Source: an uncultured Clostridia bacterium (GTDB lineage: Bacteria; Bacillota; Clostridia; Lachnospirales; CAG-274). From it: 62,674 bases of DNA. The notes beneath the pieces were generated by a model, which had not been told where the DNA came from, ran no database searches, and saw only the letters and a program-made list of their open reading frames with translations. The stretch spans positions 1 through 62,674 of the forward strand of contig CALWOZ010000008.1 of NCBI GenBank assembly GCA_944383305.1. Direction: 5' to 3'. Below, piece by piece: positions 35,620-45,361 of the stretch. Made by a program: the position numbers and the translations under genes. Each line of letters begins with the position of its first letter. The first letter of the stretch is position 1.

Positions 35620-38193
35620 TTAATATACATCTAAAATAAATAACCTTTCAAAAATTACATCAAATTTTTCTTTTTCTTTTATTTTTTCTATGCTATTTTT
35701 ATAGGCTTCTTCTAGCTTTATTTCATCTAAAAATAAATCTTGTTCTAGTTTTTTAAGCTCCTTTTCTTTTAAATTTAAGCTTTTATTAATTTTCATACTA
35801 TCCATTCTATTAGTAGTATTTTCTTTTTCTTGTTTTAATATATTTATCTCTGTTTTTAAAGAGTTAATTTTATTTTTTAGTTGCAATTTCTGTGTTTTTA
35901 AATCTTCTTTTAGGCTATCTTCTTGTACTTTTTCTTGTTCATTTATTTTTTTGGCAAATATTTTTTCATATTTTTCTATATCTAAATTTTTTTCTATATG
36001 TTCTATATCTTCTATAAAAATATTATCTAAATCTTCTATATTTTCTATATCTAGGCTCATTATATGTCTACAAATTTCATCATTTAATATTGTTCCTTTT
36101 TTTGTAATGCCTATAAATTCTCCAAACATATCTCCCCAAAATTTAGAATTATTTATAGTTACTTTATATCCTAAAATATAACAAGGCTCTATATTTTCAG
36201 AAACTTTAATTTTTGCATAACCAGATACAAATTTTTTAGTGTGCCATACAAAGTCTAAAAGTATGCTTTTTGTAATTTTACTTGTAAATGTTAAATAATT
36301 ATGGTGGCTTATCCCTAAACTTCTATCAAACATACTGTACTTAATTTCTTTTTCTGTTGCCATTTGATACATACTTTTAGGTATGATCTTTTTTAATATA
36401 CTTATAGTCCTTGTTTGCTCATCATATTTAAAGCCTTTTTCATCTTTAAGCATTAATTTTGCAAGCTCCCATATAGCATTATTTGCAAAATCATTTTTGT
36501 ATTTTAAGTATGCAGAGTTTATAGTGTATTTTTCTTCAATCTCTTTATTAAATATGTATCTTACTATTGTTTCTGTATCATCTAATAGCTTTATGTTTTC
36601 CTTTTTATTTTTATCTAATATTTTGTTATATTCTTGTTCTATTTCTTCTTTTGTCCTTAATTTTATTTCCATATCTTCAGAAAAATCTATTATATGGTCT
36701 GTCATTCCCATTACATTGTTAAACTGTTTTATTCTTTTATTTATAAGCTCTAACAAACGTATATCATAGAAATTATTTTTATTAAAAAAGTTTATAACTA
36801 AAACATCAAGAGCTTGTCCTTGTCTATGACATCTGCTTATGCGTTGCTCTATTTTTAAAACATTATAGGGTAAGTCATAGTTTATTACAAAACAACAAAA
36901 ATCTAAATTAAACCCTTCTGAAGCTACATCTGTTGCTATTAATATATCATATTGTGTCTTAAATTTTTCTATAACGCTATAATCTTTACTATTATCTCCA
37001 TTAAATATTAAAACTTTATATTTATTGGCTAAAGTATTATATAAATATTGTTGTGTTACTTTGCTTTCTGTAAAAATGATTGCTTTTTTATAACCACCAG
37101 CACTTTTTATTGCTTTAAAGCCATTTCTTAATATTTGCTCTAGTTGTTTTATTTTATCATTAGTATTTATGCTTTTAGAAAATTCGTATATTTTATTTAA
37201 TAATTTTAATTCTTTATCACAATCTGCTATGCTTTCTACTCTTTTTATTACATTTTCAAGCATACTGCAAAAACTATTTATAGATGATGATAAATTTTTA
37301 TTAAACATTAATGTTAAATCATATAGCTCCATTTTAGGAAATATTTTTTTATTCTCCATTTGTAAATATTCTTCTATCATACTATACAATTTTTCTTCTT
37401 TTTTATTAAAATCATAATTTATCATTTTTATAACTCTATTAGGTATCTTTACATAATGCTTTATTTGAGATTTTAATGTTCTAAAACAATATTTATTTAC
37501 TTGTTCTATTAATTCTTTTTGATTTTCTTCTCTTTTGTAATACCTTTTAAAAAATGTATCTTTATCCATTCCATTAAAAGCATTTTCATCTATAAATTTT
37601 ATAATACCATATAGTTTTAATATATTTATTTCAAATGGTAATGGTGTTAATAATAGTTTAAAACTATCTTTTATGCTTTCTCTTAATTTGCTAATATATT
37701 TATTATCTTCATTGTAAAAACTACCTAGCCTTTGTGCTTCATCAAATATAACTATATCAAATTTTGCTTTTTCCAATAATTCAAATCTATTATTTAAGTA
37801 TTCATAGGTAGCTAAAACAACATTGTCATCAAATATATTTTCTTCTTTTTCTGTTGACACACTATAATCTAATGTTAAATTATTTTTCATAAGTATATCC
37901 CATTGTGCTATTAATGAAGTAGGGGTAACTATTAATATCTTTTTACCCTCTATATAATTTTGAGATACAAAAATCATAGATGTAAATGTTTTCCCAAGTC
38001 CAGCCTCATTTCCTAGTATTAAGCCTTTTTCTTTACTATCTAGTGCAAATATTGTTTCTGCTATCTGATGAGGATAGACTTTCATAATAGATGATGAAAA
38101 AGTAGGGATTAATCTTTCATAGCTATTACTATATTTTAAGTTTATAAGCTCTGATGTTTCATAAAATATATGATACTTACTCTTTCTTAACAT
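35620..38193 (-). CDS. SNF2/RapA-like helicase
   Basis: 857 residues. SF2 motifs in order: Walker A GNEAGLGKTFTS near residue 60, ILIVTPTSLIAQW, Walker B IVIFDEAQRLG, ILIATDVASEGFNLD and EQRISRCHRQGQ (motif VI). The C-terminal 120 residues are a long coiled coil (LQLKNKINSLKTEINILKQE). The layout is that of HepA/RapA-like remodelers, common in phage-defence islands. No methyltransferase, PLD or DUF1998 partner of DISARM is adjacent. Likely a DNA translocase in defence or in plasmid/phage control; substrate unknown. Confidence 0.82.
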   Translation of the reverse strand: MLRKSKYHIFYETSELINLKYSNSYERLIPTFSSSIMKVYPHQIAETIFALDSKEKGLILGNEAGLGKTFTSMIFVSQNYIEGKKILIVTPTSLIAQWDILMKNNLTLDYSVSTEKEENIFDDNVVLATYEYLNNRFELLEKAKFDIVIFDEAQRLGSFYNEDNKYISKLRESIKDSFKLLLTPLPFEINILKLYGIIKFIDENAFNGMDKDTFFKRYYKREENQKELIEQVNKYCFRTLKSQIKHYVKIPNRVIKMINYDFNKKEEKLYSMIEEYLQMENKKIFPKMELYDLTLMFNKNLSSSINSFCSMLENVIKRVESIADCDKELKLLNKIYEFSKSINTNDKIKQLEQILRNGFKAIKSAGGYKKAIIFTESKVTQQYLYNTLANKYKVLIFNGDNSKDYSVIEKFKTQYDILIATDVASEGFNLDFCCFVINYDLPYNVLKIEQRISRCHRQGQALDVLVINFFNKNNFYDIRLLELINKRIKQFNNVMGMTDHIIDFSEDMEIKLRTKEEIEQEYNKILDKNKKENIKLLDDTETIVRYIFNKEIEEKYTINSAYLKYKNDFANNAIWELAKLMLKDEKGFKYDEQTRTISILKKIIPKSMYQMATEKEIKYSMFDRSLGISHHNYLTFTSKITKSILLDFVWHTKKFVSGYAKIKVSENIEPCYILGYKVTINNSKFWGDMFGEFIGITKKGTILNDEICRHIMSLDIENIEDLDNIFIEDIEHIEKNLDIEKYEKIFAKKINEQEKVQEDSLKEDLKTQKLQLKNKINSLKTEINILKQEKENTTNRMDSMKINKSLNLKEKELKKLEQDLFLDEIKLEEAYKNSIEKIKEKEKFDVIFERLFILDVY

Positions 38194-38291
38194 ACCAAAT
38201 TCTCCTAAAACTTTTTATATATATAATATTATATAAAATTTATAGCTTATTTTCTACATATTTTTGAACTACATATTACTTCTTTTCAGTC

Positions 38292-39002
38292 TTATATATT
38301 GTTAAATTGTAAGTTATAGGGGGTGTAAAAATGAACTGGGGTATAGTCCATTTCCCTAAAATTTAACAATTCTTTCATATCCACTAATTTTTTAACATTT
38401 TTAAGCACGGTATTTTTAAAGTTTAAATATTTAAAGCTACATAAAGTTTTTACCATTTCAAAAATAAACAAGTTTTTGTTAATATTTTTGGGCAGACTAT
38501 CCCTGTCCATTTCATTTTTTAATTTTGTTTGCTTTATCTTATTAGCTTTTATATCATTTTTTTCTTTTAAATCTATGCTTATCTTATCTTGACTATTATT
38601 TTTTGTTTTTTCTGACTTTACTTCATCTTTAATATATCCTGTTGTAGCTTGCTCAAACATTTCTAATGCTTCCTGCTCTTCTTGTTCTGTAACCTTTTCA
38701 ACTTTATCTACATTTTTAACATTTTCTATATTTCCCACATTAATAACATATAAATTTGATGTTTGTTTACCTGTTGTATCTAAAAATCTTTCTATCTTTT
38801 CAATAAAGCCTGTTTCTACAAGGTTATTTAAAGCTCTTTTTGTTGTAGAAACAGATATATTCAAGTCTTTAGATATAGTTTTGATACTAGGAAAACACAC
38901 TAAATCTTTGTTTGCTCTATCTAATAAATATAATATTACACTTAAAGCTCTACTTTTTAAATTGCATTTATATAACATATTTTTAATTTCAAATTTTTCC
39001 AT
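38292..39002 (-). CDS. Helix-turn-helix protein, replication-initiator-like
   Basis: The ATG at 39002 with GGAG eight bases upstream is chosen instead of a longer start inside the preceding gene. About 236 residues. N-terminal winged HTH: SRALSVILYLLDRANKD, FPSIKTISKDLNISVSTTKR, ALNNLVETGFIEKIE. The rest is Lys-rich linker and a short C-terminal part. Similar HTH proteins sit in conjugative elements and plasmids as replication or transfer regulators. Confidence 0.7.
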   Translation of the reverse strand: MEKFEIKNMLYKCNLKSRALSVILYLLDRANKDLVCFPSIKTISKDLNISVSTTKRALNNLVETGFIEKIERFLDTTGKQTSNLYVINVGNIENVKNVDKVEKVTEQEEQEALEMFEQATTGYIKDEVKSEKTKNNSQDKISIDLKEKNDIKANKIKQTKLKNEMDRDSLPKNINKNLFIFEMVKTLCSFKYLNFKNTVLKNVKKLVDMKELLNFREMDYTPVHFYTPYNLQFNNI

Positions 39003-39028
39003 AATTTTATCTCCTTTATTATAAATAA

Positions 39029-39835
39029 TTAATTCCATATACTCCAAAAAGCTCCACCAGCACCAGCACCTTTTCTAGCTTCATTCATTATTAAGTCTAT
39101 ATCAAATGATTGTTTACTCCTTTTGTAACTTGCTGGGTCTGCTACAAGTATTTTACCATCACTTGTTATTCCTCTTAATACGATAAAGTGTCCACTATTT
39201 GTAAATGTCCCTTTACTCATTAAAGCTACAACCAATTTACCATTATTAAGGGCATCTACAACCTTCCCCTTATCATTTCCTAACCCCTCTACATTTAAAC
39301 CAAAAGCCTTTGCACAGTTTGGTATTAAGCTATGATAAGAACCACTCCCTTTAGCATAATATCCATTTTCAACGCTCCAGTTACACATATAAATAGGGTC
39401 ATAAATTTGTCCTGTTAAACTAGATACTACAATAGCCATTGAAGTCGGGCCACATCCGTGCGTCCCGACTTTATCTGTACCATATAATTGATTTTTGTAT
39501 TTCTCATCTAACTGATTAAAATATACAACATTTATTTCACTATCTGTAAAGGTTATATCTCCATATTCTTGTCCCTCTGCGTCTATATAATCTTTATCAT
39601 AAATACCTATACTTTGGTTGTATCCATAATCTTTTTGAAATTGCTCTATTGCTAATATTTCATCTCCAAAAATAAATTCTTTAAACATATCCAAAGGATT
39701 TGTTATTAAGTATAAAAAAAAGGCTATTAACATTAATAGCCCTGTAACAATAGATACTATAAATATTAAAGCCTTTTTCCTTTTTTCTTCACTTATTGTT
39801 AATTGAATTAATATTTTTATTGCTAATTCTTTCAA
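39029..39835 (-). CDS. Membrane-anchored C39-family peptidase of the conjugation module
   Basis: 268 residues. One membrane helix (about 22-44), then a papain-like C39 domain with catalytic Cys in THGCGPTSMAIV, His in SGHFIVLRG and Asp in VADPAS. In clostridial conjugative elements of the Tn1549 type a cell-wall hydrolase or peptidase lies next to VirB4 and helps the channel through the wall. That context holds here, with VirB4 at 40900-42720. Confidence 0.78.
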   Translation of the reverse strand: MKELAIKILIQLTISEEKRKKALIFIVSIVTGLLMLIAFFLYLITNPLDMFKEFIFGDEILAIEQFQKDYGYNQSIGIYDKDYIDAEGQEYGDITFTDSEINVVYFNQLDEKYKNQLYGTDKVGTHGCGPTSMAIVVSSLTGQIYDPIYMCNWSVENGYYAKGSGSYHSLIPNCAKAFGLNVEGLGNDKGKVVDALNNGKLVVALMSKGTFTNSGHFIVLRGITSDGKILVADPASYKRSKQSFDIDLIMNEARKGAGAGGAFWSIWN

Positions 39836-39865
39836 TAATTAATTCCCCCTTTTTAATATTATAAC

Positions 39866-40396
39866 TTAATAAAAATTAATAGTTTTTAATGTTTCTGTGT
39901 CTAATAAAATTAAAGGTTTATTTTTTTGTAAAGCTATATCTAGTAATTCATTTAATTTATAAATATTTTTTAAATTGCAAACAGCAAAAATAGTATTAGA
40001 ATTACTTATTATTTCATTATTTACTTCTTTAAAGCAATCTTGTTTATATTCTTCTTCTAAATATGCCTTTACATTACACTTTTTAAGTAGATTTTTATAT
40101 CTTTTCTGGTATTTAACAGTCCAACTGTTTTCTCTATTTTTGAATGGTAATATACTGTATAAATATATTTCTTTAGGAAAATGTTTTAACAAATTTGATA
40201 TAATTTCTCCACACCATAAACTTGTGCCTAATTCACAGTTTGTTATAAATGCCCTCGTTTCATAATTAAAATAAATTTCAAGCATTATATCTATTAATTT
40301 TGATATTAATTTTTTATGTCTATCTTCTCCATATTCATCTTCTAATAAATCATCTAATTCAATTCCTAAAATACCATATATTTTAAAATCTCTCAT
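39866..40396 (-). CDS. SLOG-type (YspA/DUF1273-like) protein
   Basis: 176 residues, cytoplasmic. N-terminal beta strand FKIYGILG and the motif AFITNCELGTSLWCGEII, matching the GxxGxDxW/AAE pattern of YpsA/YspA-like SLOG proteins, though one Gly is Cys-Glu. SLOG domains bind nucleotides or ligands and are frequent in conjugative elements and defence loci. The precise role is unknown. Confidence 0.6.
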   Translation of the reverse strand: MRDFKIYGILGIELDDLLEDEYGEDRHKKLISKLIDIMLEIYFNYETRAFITNCELGTSLWCGEIISNLLKHFPKEIYLYSILPFKNRENSWTVKYQKRYKNLLKKCNVKAYLEEEYKQDCFKEVNNEIISNSNTIFAVCNLKNIYKLNELLDIALQKNKPLILLDTETLKTINFY

Positions 40397-40549
40397 TGTA
40401 TAATTCCTTCTTTCAAAACAAATAATAAAAGTTTAATTATAATCTATTATATACTAATTTCCTTTTAAGTGCAAATATTTTCATTTTAATTGTATGTGAT
40501 TTATATTTGTTTTATAATACCATTTTATATATTAATGGAGGTGATATTT

Positions 40550-40885
40550 TTGTATAAAAATTATATTAATAACTTTTCTAAAAATTTAAAGACAAGAAGA
40601 AAACAACTCGGCTTTACTCAAGAAAAGCTATGTGAAAAATTAGATATTTCTTATAGTCATTATGTAAAACTTGAAAATGGAATAAATGCTCCATCTTTTG
40701 AAACGCTAATAAATATATCAAATGTATTAAATATATCTATTGATAGTCTTATATTTAAGTCTGTTGATAATAATGATATTAAGCTAGATAACTTATTTAG
40801 TAAAGTTTCTGACTATGACGAAGAAAAACTAAAAATAATTAAAGAATTTATAAACTTTCTACTTGAAACAAAAGATAAAAGTTAA
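40550..40885 (+). CDS. XRE-family transcriptional regulator
   Basis: A TTG start at 40550 has GGAGG eight bases upstream and is preferred to a longer frame from 40490 whose added residues are hydrophobic and read through that site. 111 residues. HTH at about 7-62: LKTRRKQLGFTQEKLCEKLD, SYSHYVKLENGINAPS. It is divergent from the leftward genes before it and convergent with virB4, a usual place for an element regulator (immR-like). Confidence 0.82.
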   Translation: MYKNYINNFSKNLKTRRKQLGFTQEKLCEKLDISYSHYVKLENGINAPSFETLINISNVLNISIDSLIFKSVDNNDIKLDNLFSKVSDYDEEKLKIIKEFINFLLETKDKS

Positions 40886-40906
40886 TTTTATTTAGACTTT
40901 TATCTT
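40872..40906. terminator. Convergent terminator between the XRE gene and virB4
   Basis: Perfect 11-bp stem AAGATAAAAGT / ACTTTTATCTT (40872-40882 and 40896-40906). The arms include the last codons of both genes. Confidence 0.6.
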
Positions 40907-42720
40907 CCACCACTTTTGCCCATATATTCAAGCTTATACTCTGGTATTGTAAAATTTATATGTAGTCTTTTAGCTCCAGCCATAAACAAGGCGTGTCCTC
41001 GTTTTTTAGCAAGTAATAAATCTTGCTCTGCCTCTGTTAAATCATATAGTTTAGTTGTTTCTTTTAAGTTTTGTCCATCTGTTCCCATAATTATTTTATA
41101 GGTTGGTATATCCAAAAGTGCTTGTCCATATTGTTTTATATTATCGCTTAAAAAGTCTACTACACTATGTGATATTACTGCTAAGCTACCTTCATACTTT
41201 CTAACTCTTTTCATCATATTTCTTAAATATACAAGTGATTGAGGCACTTTTTCATCTATCATTAAATAGCTTTCATCACATATTAACATTATTTTTTCAT
41301 TTCTATTTTTACATATTTTTTCCCAGCAATAAGTAAGTATATTAAAATATTGTGTCCTTTTCACACTATCTGATGTACCTTGTAAACCATTTGTATCAAA
41401 ACATATAAAGTTAGAATTATCTTCAACTGTTGTATGTCCATTCCATATAAAGCTATCACTACCATTAGCTATATCTGATAATAAAATAGATATTTCTAAT
41501 AGTACATTATTTTTGCTTATTTTTAATTCTTCTACTATTAGATTATATAAATCTTTAAATGTAGGAAAATCTTCTGAATTTAACCTTGATACATCTGTAT
41601 CCCAGTCTATACCAAAATTTTTATATAACTTAACCAACATATTTTTTAAAATAGCCATTTGCATATCTGTTAAAGAGCTATTATATAAACTAAAAAATAT
41701 TTCTAAATTTTTTATATGTAATGCTAAATCGTTTATACCATTATCTTCTTTAAATAGCTTGTCCGTTTCCTCTTCGTCATCTCTAGGAAGTGGTCTTATT
41801 TGTAATGGATTTATTTTTCCTTTTGTGCCACCAACTGCATTTATAAGGTTTCCACCTAAGTTTTTACAAAGTTCTTTGTACTCCGCCTCTGGGTCAATAC
41901 AAATTATTTTAGTATTATTCATATATTCACTAATTATTAAGTGTTTTATAACAGTAGATTTACCAACACCACTGTTTCCCATTATTACAATATTTGAATT
42001 TGTCCTATCGCTTTCTCTTTTCCATATATCTGTTATAACAAGTCCTCCATTACTATCTGCCCCTAAATAATAACCAGAACCATCATTAAAGCCACTTCTA
42101 GCAAAAGGAAAGCCACCTACAAATGTTGATATAGGTACTATTTTCTGTAATATATTTTCTATTTTTTCCTTATTAGTAAAAGTAGGGTAAATGTGTTTAA
42201 ATAGTTCCTTTTGTAAGTTAGGTATAGCTCTCATTTTACATTTTAACACACTTATTATACTTTCTGAACGTCTACAAACTCTCTTAAAGTCTTGCTCCTC
42301 CCTTGACATTGTAGCTACACAAATAGTCATAAGTGCTACTGTTTCATTTTCCCTATCTATTTGTGCAATTATTTTTTCTCCATCTTCTGCTGATTTTTCT
42401 GCCCTTTGTCTAGTCAAAGCATCTTTTGAAGATTCTGCTAAACTCCTATCGTATGTAATATTTCTTGATATAGCCGTTATTAAGTTTGTATTATCAACTG
42501 GCTTTATACCTATTGTTACAACTGTATTAGGTATATTTGTTATTTTAGATAACCATTCGCTTTTTACCTTGTTAGGATACTTTATAATACCATAAATTTT
42601 TGTAAAACTTTCTCCTATATGTAAAGTATTTTTATTAAATCTTAAACCAACAGGAGTTAGTATATCAAGCATTGGGTTAGTTTGTTTTTTCTTATTTTTC
42701 ATATTTATTTTTTTAGTCAT
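40900..42720 (-). CDS. virB4: VirB4/TraE-like conjugation ATPase
   Basis: 606 residues. Walker A IVIMGNSGVGKSTVIKHL near residue 245, Walker B KIMLICDESYLMID near 480, and CIDPEAEYKEL and the RKYEGSLAVISHS segment of the VirB4 family. VirB4 energises assembly of, and DNA transfer through, type IV secretion channels. It lacks much of the usual N-terminal domain, which appears to be encoded separately just upstream at 42731-43414. Confidence 0.9.
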   Translation of the reverse strand: MTKKINMKNKKKQTNPMLDILTPVGLRFNKNTLHIGESFTKIYGIIKYPNKVKSEWLSKITNIPNTVVTIGIKPVDNTNLITAISRNITYDRSLAESSKDALTRQRAEKSAEDGEKIIAQIDRENETVALMTICVATMSREEQDFKRVCRRSESIISVLKCKMRAIPNLQKELFKHIYPTFTNKEKIENILQKIVPISTFVGGFPFARSGFNDGSGYYLGADSNGGLVITDIWKRESDRTNSNIVIMGNSGVGKSTVIKHLIISEYMNNTKIICIDPEAEYKELCKNLGGNLINAVGGTKGKINPLQIRPLPRDDEEETDKLFKEDNGINDLALHIKNLEIFFSLYNSSLTDMQMAILKNMLVKLYKNFGIDWDTDVSRLNSEDFPTFKDLYNLIVEELKISKNNVLLEISILLSDIANGSDSFIWNGHTTVEDNSNFICFDTNGLQGTSDSVKRTQYFNILTYCWEKICKNRNEKIMLICDESYLMIDEKVPQSLVYLRNMMKRVRKYEGSLAVISHSVVDFLSDNIKQYGQALLDIPTYKIIMGTDGQNLKETTKLYDLTEAEQDLLLAKKRGHALFMAGAKRLHINFTIPEYKLEYMGKSGGR

Positions 42721-42730
42721 TTTATTCTCC

Positions 42731-43414
42731 TTAATCTTGTATTATTGGTATATCTTTTGTAAAATCACTATCCTCTAAATGTGCATAGTATGGGTTATTT
42801 ATTAAGTTAATAAATCTCATTATTTCTCTTTGATTTAATATTTCACAACCTATATTGTTTATAGTAAACTTTTCTGAAAGTAACATAGCTTTCCTGTATA
42901 TTTCTTTTTCAATGCCCTCTTGATATTTTTCCCATATAACTAAATAAAACTGTCTTTCTACTATATCGCCACTCATAGCAAAGTTGTTCATCTCTATAAT
43001 TTCTTTTTTTAGTAACTCCTTTTGACTATCATTAGAAAACTTTATCATTTCTTGCATATTTGATATGATAGGACTTATATCAACAGGTCTTGATACTGCT
43101 ATAAACTTAAAAGGATATTGTATTTCGGATAATTCTGCTGTTAAAGATTTCATTAAGGCTTCTTTTTCACTTTTACTATATAAATCTATACTTATACTAT
43201 CTATTCTTAAATACATCATTATGTTACCCTCATTAGTATACAAATACTTGTCATTTATATCTTTTATATTTATAAATTCTTGAGCCGTTTCTCTATCAAA
43301 ATCTTGTTCATCTTTATATTTTTTATTTGTAGAATTATTTATGTAAAGTATCAAAATACTTCCGCCTATAATTACACTTGTTAATATTATTATTGGTACT
43401 ATTAAAGTTTCCAT
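42731..43414 (-). CDS. Membrane-anchored VirB4 N-terminal-like conjugation protein
   Basis: 227 residues. One membrane helix (about 5-26), then an alpha/beta domain with INDKYLYTNEGNIMMYLRID, FKFIAVSRPVDISP and ERQFYLVIWEKYQEG, which resembles the first domain of VirB4/TraC proteins. It ends ten bases before virB4. Similar two-part arrangements occur in clostridial conjugative elements. The role is presumably to anchor VirB4 to the membrane. Confidence 0.65.
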   Translation of the reverse strand: METLIVPIIILTSVIIGGSILILYINNSTNKKYKDEQDFDRETAQEFINIKDINDKYLYTNEGNIMMYLRIDSISIDLYSKSEKEALMKSLTAELSEIQYPFKFIAVSRPVDISPIISNMQEMIKFSNDSQKELLKKEIIEMNNFAMSGDIVERQFYLVIWEKYQEGIEKEIYRKAMLLSEKFTINNIGCEILNQREIMRFINLINNPYYAHLEDSDFTKDIPIIQD

Positions 43415-43435
43415 TTTTACCTCCTTTAAAACACA

Positions 43436-43474
43436 AAAAAATAGAAACCAAAATATTTCTGATTTCTATTTTTT
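43436..43474 (-). terminator. Terminator closing the RiPP and transporter operon
   Basis: 12-bp stem AAAAAATAGAAA / TTTCTATTTTTT (43436-43447 and 43463-43474) about 45 bases past the permease stop; on the minus strand it ends in a T run. Confidence 0.7.
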
Positions 43475-43516
43475 ACTTATAATAACTTCAAATAAAATTT
43501 ATTACAATTTTTAAAC

Positions 43517-45361
43517 TTAATCTTCTCTTGTCATTAAATAACTTCTATTTCTACAGAAATTTGTTAATATCATAAATACTATTCCTAAAATTAAAAGTAA
43601 TGTAAAAATTGTAGCTAAAAACATTACATTTAAAGGTATATTATAAAAAGTACTATTACTAAAATAAATTAACTGAAATAAATTAAATAAAATAATAAAA
43701 AATATACTACTTACAATTACTACTATAATTGATAAATAAAAATATTCTAATAATATAACTTTTTTTATTTGTTTAATACTTCCACCTACTGCCCAATATG
43801 TAAATATTTCTTTTTTTCTAAGAGTAATGCTTAATATAGCCGAAACTATAATAAATATAAAAATAAGGCATACTAATATAATAAATATAAATTTTATTAA
43901 ATTTATATAATCTTTAAAAACAGTATTTATAGTTTTCATAAAACTGTTTGCACTTAAAAATTCACTATTATTTTTTTCAGATATATTTTCAACTTTTTTA
44001 AATGTATCATTATTTTCATAAAGAATTAAAAATACAGGGATATAACTTTCATCTATAACATTTTTAAAATCATTATAATTACCTAAAACTTGATAATTTA
44101 GCAAAAGAAATCCATATTCTTTTAGAGGTTTTCCTATTTTCAAAGTTTTATCATCTAATTTAATATTATTTCCTTCTTTTAAATTATATCTATAAAAATT
44201 ATAGTTTATCGTCCTTATTGTTCCTTCTTCAACATAAAATGGGCTTTTATCATCTGTTACATTAGATACTAAAAAAATATATTCTGTAAATTCTTTTACA
44301 TAAACCTTTAAATAAGGTATATTTTCATCACTTAAAGCATCTTCAATATTATTTTCCTTTGACACATCTGTTAATATACCTATATTATAGTTATGTGTAT
44401 CTTCCCAATATTTTTCTAAAAATCTTTCTAAACCCCAATCTACATTAATTATAAAATATAGCAACAAGATGCTAATACAAATTATAGTTAAAAAAATTGA
44501 ATTTTTTTTATTTCTTTTTTTCATTACTTTTATAGTTAAATTGCTAATATTATACTTGCTATTTTTAGAAAATATATTTATAAAAATATTTAATCCAAAA
44601 TTTATTGAAATATATATTAAATATACTACCATTAGTAATATTATACTGCCTAAAATTCCAATATATATATTTTGAGAGAACATAAGTATATTAAATAAAA
44701 ACCATATAAATATGCTTATTTTTTTAGATATACTCATTTTATAATCTTCATCTTGTTCTCTTATATTACTCCAAATACTTTTATTTTGTGAATTATTAGT
44801 TAAATATAAAACTAAAAATTGAATACTTATCATTATTAGTAGTACTTTAAAAAAATAAAAAATATGTCCTATATTTTGTAAACTTACATCTATATTAAAA
44901 AAATTAGTTAAAATGTATTTAAATGTATAATTAGCTAAAATATTTGCTAAAATACTAGATAAGATAGACACAAATAATATATCTAAAAATTCAAACATAA
45001 ATTCTTGTTTTTTACTTATGCCTAGTGCTTTTAAAATATTTATTCTTTTATTATTTTTAATATTATTAAAATTTGAAAAATTAATACAAGCATATGTTAA
45101 TATAAATATACATATTATAGAAAAAATATTTAAAATAATATTAGAAACATATATAAATTGTGTTTGAGATACATTCACTGTATTTCCTAAAGTATTTGAC
45201 AATAAAGTTTCATTTAAGTTTTCCATAAAAAGTAATATAAAAATTGTAAAACAAGTAATTATAAATCCTATTACTTTAACTAAATATACAAAAAATTCAT
45301 CTTTTTTAAGTTTGAAATATAATGTTAAAAATTTTTTACTAATCCTCATATATTTCACCAT
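43517..45361 (-). CDS. FtsX/MacB-type ABC transporter permease
   Basis: 614 residues with about ten membrane helices in two sets, each followed by an FtsX-like four-helix unit; an extracellular loop of about 140 residues lies in the middle. This is the BceB-like layout of permeases that remove antimicrobial peptides or export small peptides. It overlaps the start of the cognate ATPase gene by 23 bases. In this cluster it probably gives self-protection from the peptide or aids its export. Confidence 0.78.
   Translation of the reverse strand: MVKYMRISKKFLTLYFKLKKDEFFVYLVKVIGFIITCFTIFILLFMENLNETLLSNTLGNTVNVSQTQFIYVSNIILNIFSIICIFILTYACINFSNFNNIKNNKRINILKALGISKKQEFMFEFLDILFVSILSSILANILANYTFKYILTNFFNIDVSLQNIGHIFYFFKVLLIMISIQFLVLYLTNNSQNKSIWSNIREQDEDYKMSISKKISIFIWFLFNILMFSQNIYIGILGSIILLMVVYLIYISINFGLNIFINIFSKNSKYNISNLTIKVMKKRNKKNSIFLTIICISILLLYFIINVDWGLERFLEKYWEDTHNYNIGILTDVSKENNIEDALSDENIPYLKVYVKEFTEYIFLVSNVTDDKSPFYVEEGTIRTINYNFYRYNLKEGNNIKLDDKTLKIGKPLKEYGFLLLNYQVLGNYNDFKNVIDESYIPVFLILYENNDTFKKVENISEKNNSEFLSANSFMKTINTVFKDYINLIKFIFIILVCLIFIFIIVSAILSITLRKKEIFTYWAVGGSIKQIKKVILLEYFYLSIIVVIVSSIFFIILFNLFQLIYFSNSTFYNIPLNVMFLATIFTLLLILGIVFMILTNFCRNRSYLMTRED

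Noticed and set aside
35620..38193. DISARM defence system
   Set aside because: Only a SNF2-like helicase is present; the methyltransferase, DUF1998 and PLD-type partners are missing nearby.
40490..40549. Longer start for the XRE regulator
   Set aside because: The extra residues are hydrophobic and unlike the family, and the GGAGG site lies within them, directing TTG at 40550.
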